Shown here: positions 61,547 to 64,000 of the stretch, piece by piece
Layout: the number at the start of each line of letters is the position of its first letter
Numbering within the stretch: the first letter of the stretch is position 1
Position numbers and translations under genes: made by a program
Notes under the pieces: model-generated
Database searches by the model: none
What the model saw: only the letters and a program-made list of their open reading frames with translations
What the model was told of the DNA's origin: nothing
Source of the DNA: CANLBN01 sp050633525
GTDB taxonomy: Bacteria; Pseudomonadota; Gammaproteobacteria; Pseudomonadales; Cellvibrionaceae
Reading direction: 5' to 3'
Assembly (NCBI GenBank): GCA_050633525.1
Contig: JBOEGR010000024.1
Location: 1-64,000 of the forward strand
Length of the DNA stretch: 64,000 nt

Positions 61547-63111
61547 CGCCCTTTTTTCTCATCTTGCTTTGATTTTACTTTTTTATGTTGTTTGTCAAAA
61601 CGTTCGATAAAATCTTTTGTCACCGCCATGGGATCATCCGCTAAAGTGATCGCGGTAATCATCGCAACACTATCAACACCGGTAGCTGCTATCGCGTCAA
61701 AGCGCGACTGATTAATGCCACCAATCGCAACCAAAGGATAGCGCAGTACCTTACGCCAATATGACAAGCCCGTTAAGCCATGTGGCACCCAAGGCATATC
61801 TTTTGTTGTGGTATGGTAAACAGGACCACAAGCAATATAAGACGGTTGATAAGCATGGGCGCGCGCCACCTCGTAGTGGCAATGCGTACTAATGCCTAAA
61901 CGTAAACCGGCTTTTTGTATCGCTTGGATATCGGCATCATCTAAATCTTCCTGCCCTAAATGCACCCCATAAGCTTTATGCTTGATCGCTAACTGCCAAT
62001 AGTCGTTAATAAATAAACGCACTTGATGTTTTTTTGCAAGGCGAATAGCCTCTATAATTTCGTTTTCTAATTGATCATCAGGCAACTCTTTTGATCTTAG
62101 CTGAATTGTCGATAGCTCTGGTACTGAAAGCGCTAAACGCTCGATCCATTGCGCTCGATCAACAACCGGATACAAACCCAGTACAGGCTGATTGCATTCT
62201 GGAAAAGGATGAAGATTCGAATAGGGATGTCTTGTTAAACTTGGTAAATCTACCTGCTGGTCGGGAAACTGCCCTACATTAACAGGCCCATATTCTTTTT
62301 GATTATGCTTAGCACAATCAGCAACAGAATAAGCCTGCCGCAAACCTTGCGATATCGCCATCTTCCCAATAACAACGGCATCGTAAAGTGAATAACCTAA
62401 CGCAAGGCTACTAGCAATAGCAGACGATAACGCGCAACCAGTCCCTCTTGTATTATTAGTCACTACTTTTTTATTGCTTAACCAAAACGAACGCTGCCCA
62501 TCGCTAAAATAATCTTCCACGCTATCGAGAGCAACACCTTCATTATTTAAAGGTTCAAAATGCCCCCCTTTAATCAATACAGCATTGAGGCCGGATGCCA
62601 ATAATTGGCTGGCCGCAGATTCAATATCTTCGCGCGACTGAATAGACACTCCCGTTAAACGTTCAAGTTCGGGGATGTTGGGCGTCAATAATGTCACCAA
62701 AGGCAACAACACCTCTTTAATAGCCTGAACCGTATTATCACTAGAAAAAGAAGCACCGCTACTACTGCCTAAAACGGGATCTAATATTAGCGAACAATTT
62801 TCAGCGGCATGCTCCTCTCGTTTTTTTTCTAAAAAAGCAGCAATTTTTTTACATTGAAATGCAGAGCCTAACAAGCCTACTTTGATCGCTTGAATATCTA
62901 AGACACTCACCGCTGCTAGCTGATCATCAAAAACTGCATCATCGACTACATTGACCGAAATGACTCGTTCATTATTTTGAGCCGTATTCGCCGTCACAAC
63001 AGATGCACTATGCACACCCATGGCAGATTGTGATCGAATATCCATCGCCATGCCCGCAAGGCCCGCAGAATCATTAGCAGAAAAATTTAATACAAGAGGA
63101 CGATATGACAT
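61543..63111 (-). CDS. thiDE: Bifunctional ThiD-ThiE (HMP-P kinase / thiamine-phosphate synthase)
   Basis: 522 residues, a natural fusion. Residues 1-280 are HMP/HMP-P kinase (ThiD: ANDSAGLAGMAMDI, LLTPNIPELERLTG, KGGHFEPLN, NTRGTGCALSSAIASSLA). Residues about 310-520 are thiamine-phosphate synthase (ThiE: QLRSKELPDDQLENEI, INDYWQLAIKHKAYGVHLGQEDL, STHCHYEV, ACGPVYHTTTKD, VAIGGINQSRF). Both enzymes join the pyrimidine and thiazole halves of thiamine. Downstream of thiG (230 bp) and overlapping the ThiF-like gene. Confidence 0.95.
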   Translation of the reverse strand: MSYRPLVLNFSANDSAGLAGMAMDIRSQSAMGVHSASVVTANTAQNNERVISVNVVDDAVFDDQLAAVSVLDIQAIKVGLLGSAFQCKKIAAFLEKKREEHAAENCSLILDPVLGSSSGASFSSDNTVQAIKEVLLPLVTLLTPNIPELERLTGVSIQSREDIESAASQLLASGLNAVLIKGGHFEPLNNEGVALDSVEDYFSDGQRSFWLSNKKVVTNNTRGTGCALSSAIASSLALGYSLYDAVVIGKMAISQGLRQAYSVADCAKHNQKEYGPVNVGQFPDQQVDLPSLTRHPYSNLHPFPECNQPVLGLYPVVDRAQWIERLALSVPELSTIQLRSKELPDDQLENEIIEAIRLAKKHQVRLFINDYWQLAIKHKAYGVHLGQEDLDDADIQAIQKAGLRLGISTHCHYEVARAHAYQPSYIACGPVYHTTTKDMPWVPHGLTGLSYWRKVLRYPLVAIGGINQSRFDAIAATGVDSVAMITAITLADDPMAVTKDFIERFDKQHKKVKSKQDEKKGR

Positions 63112-63245
63112 GGTTATAGCAAATAAAATAGGTAAGTGGAGTAATGAAAGTACAATTCAATAAATGTATTCAGACTGAAAGAAAAGAATGATTAATAACA
63201 ATAAAAAAGATGCCAAGGCATTTTAAAATGATTATTTTTGCTTTA

Positions 63246-63320
63246 GAGCAAGGAGGCACCGCGCGCAGGACCGGAATGTGTAGTTAACACATGAGGATCT
63301 GAGCACGGAGGCGACGCCGC
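63246..63320 (+). ncRNA. GGA-rich hairpin element between thiDE and thiG
   Basis: Two similar half-sites, GAGCAAGGAGGCACCGCGC (63246-63264) and GAGCACGGAGGCGACGCCGC (63301-63320), flank the hairpin ATGTGT-AGTTA-ACACAT. On the plus strand there are five GGA words (AAGGAGG, CAGGA, CCGGA, GAGGA, ACGGA) in about 60 nt, like a CsrA/RsmA sponge, but the strand is opposite to the thi genes. I recall similar dispersed elements in marine gammaproteobacteria; not confirmed. No promoter could be assigned. Confidence 0.3.
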
Positions 63321-63341
63321 TATAAAGTAAAAAGAACATTT

Positions 63342-64000
63342 TTAATTGCCTTGGTGCCAAAAGGGCGTACCTATTGTCGGCGTACTCGGCTTCGCCAAAT
63401 CTCGCTCAGCAATCGTACCGGACTCATACGCTGCCCTGCCCGCTAACAATGCATACTTAAATGCCTCGGCCATTTTAATAGGGTCGGATGCTTGCGCTAC
63501 CGCCGTATTCAACAACACCCCATCGTAACCTAGCTCTAATGCTTGCGCTGCGTGAGAGGGTTTACCAATACCCGCATCGACAATTAAGGTTATGTCAGGC
63601 ATGCGCTCTCGGATCGTTTTTAGAGCATAAGGGTTTAGCAAACCTTTACCTGTACCAATGGGTGAACCCCAAGGCATTAAAATACGGCAGCCCGCTTCAA
63701 CTAACTTTTGGCATAGCACCAAATCATCAGTACAGTAAGGAAAAACCTCAAAGCCTTGGTCGATTAATTCTTTGGTCGCCTCAAGCAAAGCAAAGGGGTC
63801 TGGCTGAAGGTTATACTCATCCCCAATCACTTCTAACTTAACCCAATTCGTACCAAACAACTCCCGCGCCATTTGCGCCGTTGTTACAGCTTCTTTGACG
63901 GAGTGACAACCGGCGGTATTAGGCAAAATATGAACATTCAACTCTTGTAGCAATTGCCAAAAATCATGGCCGCTGTCGGCTGCATTGCCAGCGCTCGATT
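63342..64000 (-). CDS. thiG: Thiazole synthase ThiG (5-prime end outside the window)
   Basis: C-terminal 219 or so residues of ThiG, reading on past the right edge. Features: NVHILPNTAGCHSVKEAVTTAQMARELFGTNWVKLEVIGDEYNLQPDP, PWGSPIGTGKGLLNPYALKTI, VDAGIGKPSHAAQALELGYDGVLLNTAVAQA. The TTG that could begin at 63953 is not a start: the frame is open upstream (DFWQLL and earlier codons) to the window end. The lysine that forms the Schiff base lies outside. ThiG condenses DXP, dehydroglycine and ThiS-thiocarboxylate into the thiazole; it heads the visible thiamine operon. Confidence 0.93.
   Translation of the reverse strand, partial: SSAGNAADSGHDFWQLLQELNVHILPNTAGCHSVKEAVTTAQMARELFGTNWVKLEVIGDEYNLQPDPFALLEATKELIDQGFEVFPYCTDDLVLCQKLVEAGCRILMPWGSPIGTGKGLLNPYALKTIRERMPDITLIVDAGIGKPSHAAQALELGYDGVLLNTAVAQASDPIKMAEAFKYALLAGRAAYESGTIAERDLAKPSTPTIGTPFWHQGN

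Noticed and set aside
63112..63341. TPP riboswitch in the thiamine operon gap
   Set aside because: The conserved TPP-aptamer core words were not found; the riboswitch would be expected upstream of the first gene, outside the window.
1..64000. tRNA, rRNA or prophage genes
   Set aside because: No T-loop-like GTTCGAATC context in gene-free DNA and no phage structural or integrase genes were seen by eye; a covariance search would be decisive.

Overview
The window reads as a chromosomal segment of a marine gammaproteobacterium close to the Pseudomonadales/Cellvibrionales. Evidence: moderate to low GC, a complete sodium-pumping NADH:quinone reductase (nqrABCDEF), an nhaA antiporter, and a gene order (sthA, nqr, gap, mfd, csiV-like, nucleoside phosphorylase, nagZ, lexA-sulA, topA, slt; plus lolCDE, pilZ and DUF2062) that I recall from Pseudomonas aeruginosa PA2985-PA3020. 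That synteny is from memory, not from a search. No rRNA, tRNA, CRISPR array, prophage or intact insertion sequence was seen.

Left core (1-30.7 kb). A minus-strand nqrA-B-C-D-E-F operon is followed by the maturation genes apbE and nqrM and by sthA. A long-form GAPDH gene (gap) faces away from mfd and a csiV-like gene. A purine salvage/cell-wall set follows on the minus strand (nagZ, mscS-like, hpt, an S-methylthioinosine phosphorylase-like gene, a cold-shock gene). Next come the SOS operon lexA-sulA with SOS boxes overlapping its promoter, topA with a downstream DUF6586 gene, two unknown membrane-anchored proteins, slt, cheV, an EAL-HDOD regulator and a glutaredoxin-like gene.

Middle accessory part (30.8-44.5 kb). 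A DUF5610-like protein; a first ATP-grasp/alpha-E/transglutaminase operon (32.5-36.1 kb); an unusual gene pair of an enolase-superfamily enzyme and a clavaminate-synthase-like Fe(II)/2-oxoglutarate oxygenase with a divergent LysR regulator (36.2-39.4 kb); then a patch of small stand-alone genes (DUF924, NIPSNAP, YciI, ankyrin, PhyH, DUF4259, unknowns), a decayed gene fragment and one attC-like site, resembling an old gene-cassette or insertion hot spot.

Right part (44.5-64 kb). A second, unfused operon of the same ATP-grasp/alpha-E/transglutaminase type, ending in a 1107-residue transglutaminase-DUF2126 protein; an ornithine-lipid-type pair olsB-olsA; a DinB-like gene; DUF2062; lolCDE; a PilZ protein; a BamE-like secreted protein; a membrane protein with a Cys-rich tail; nhaA; and a thiamine operon (thiG cut by the window edge, a thiD-thiE fusion, a ThiF/MoeB-rhodanese fusion).

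Two things stand out. First, two divergent operons encode the same poorly characterised three-part machinery (circularly permuted ATP-grasp, alpha-E, transglutaminase-like protease), the best candidate for an undescribed peptide-forming system. Second, short degenerate tandem duplications (12-19 bp) repeatedly span the stop codons of genes (lexA, the LysR gene, DUF4259, DUF2062, lolC) and in-frame 15-bp copies sit at N-termini, a recurring pattern of gene-end evolution in this genome.
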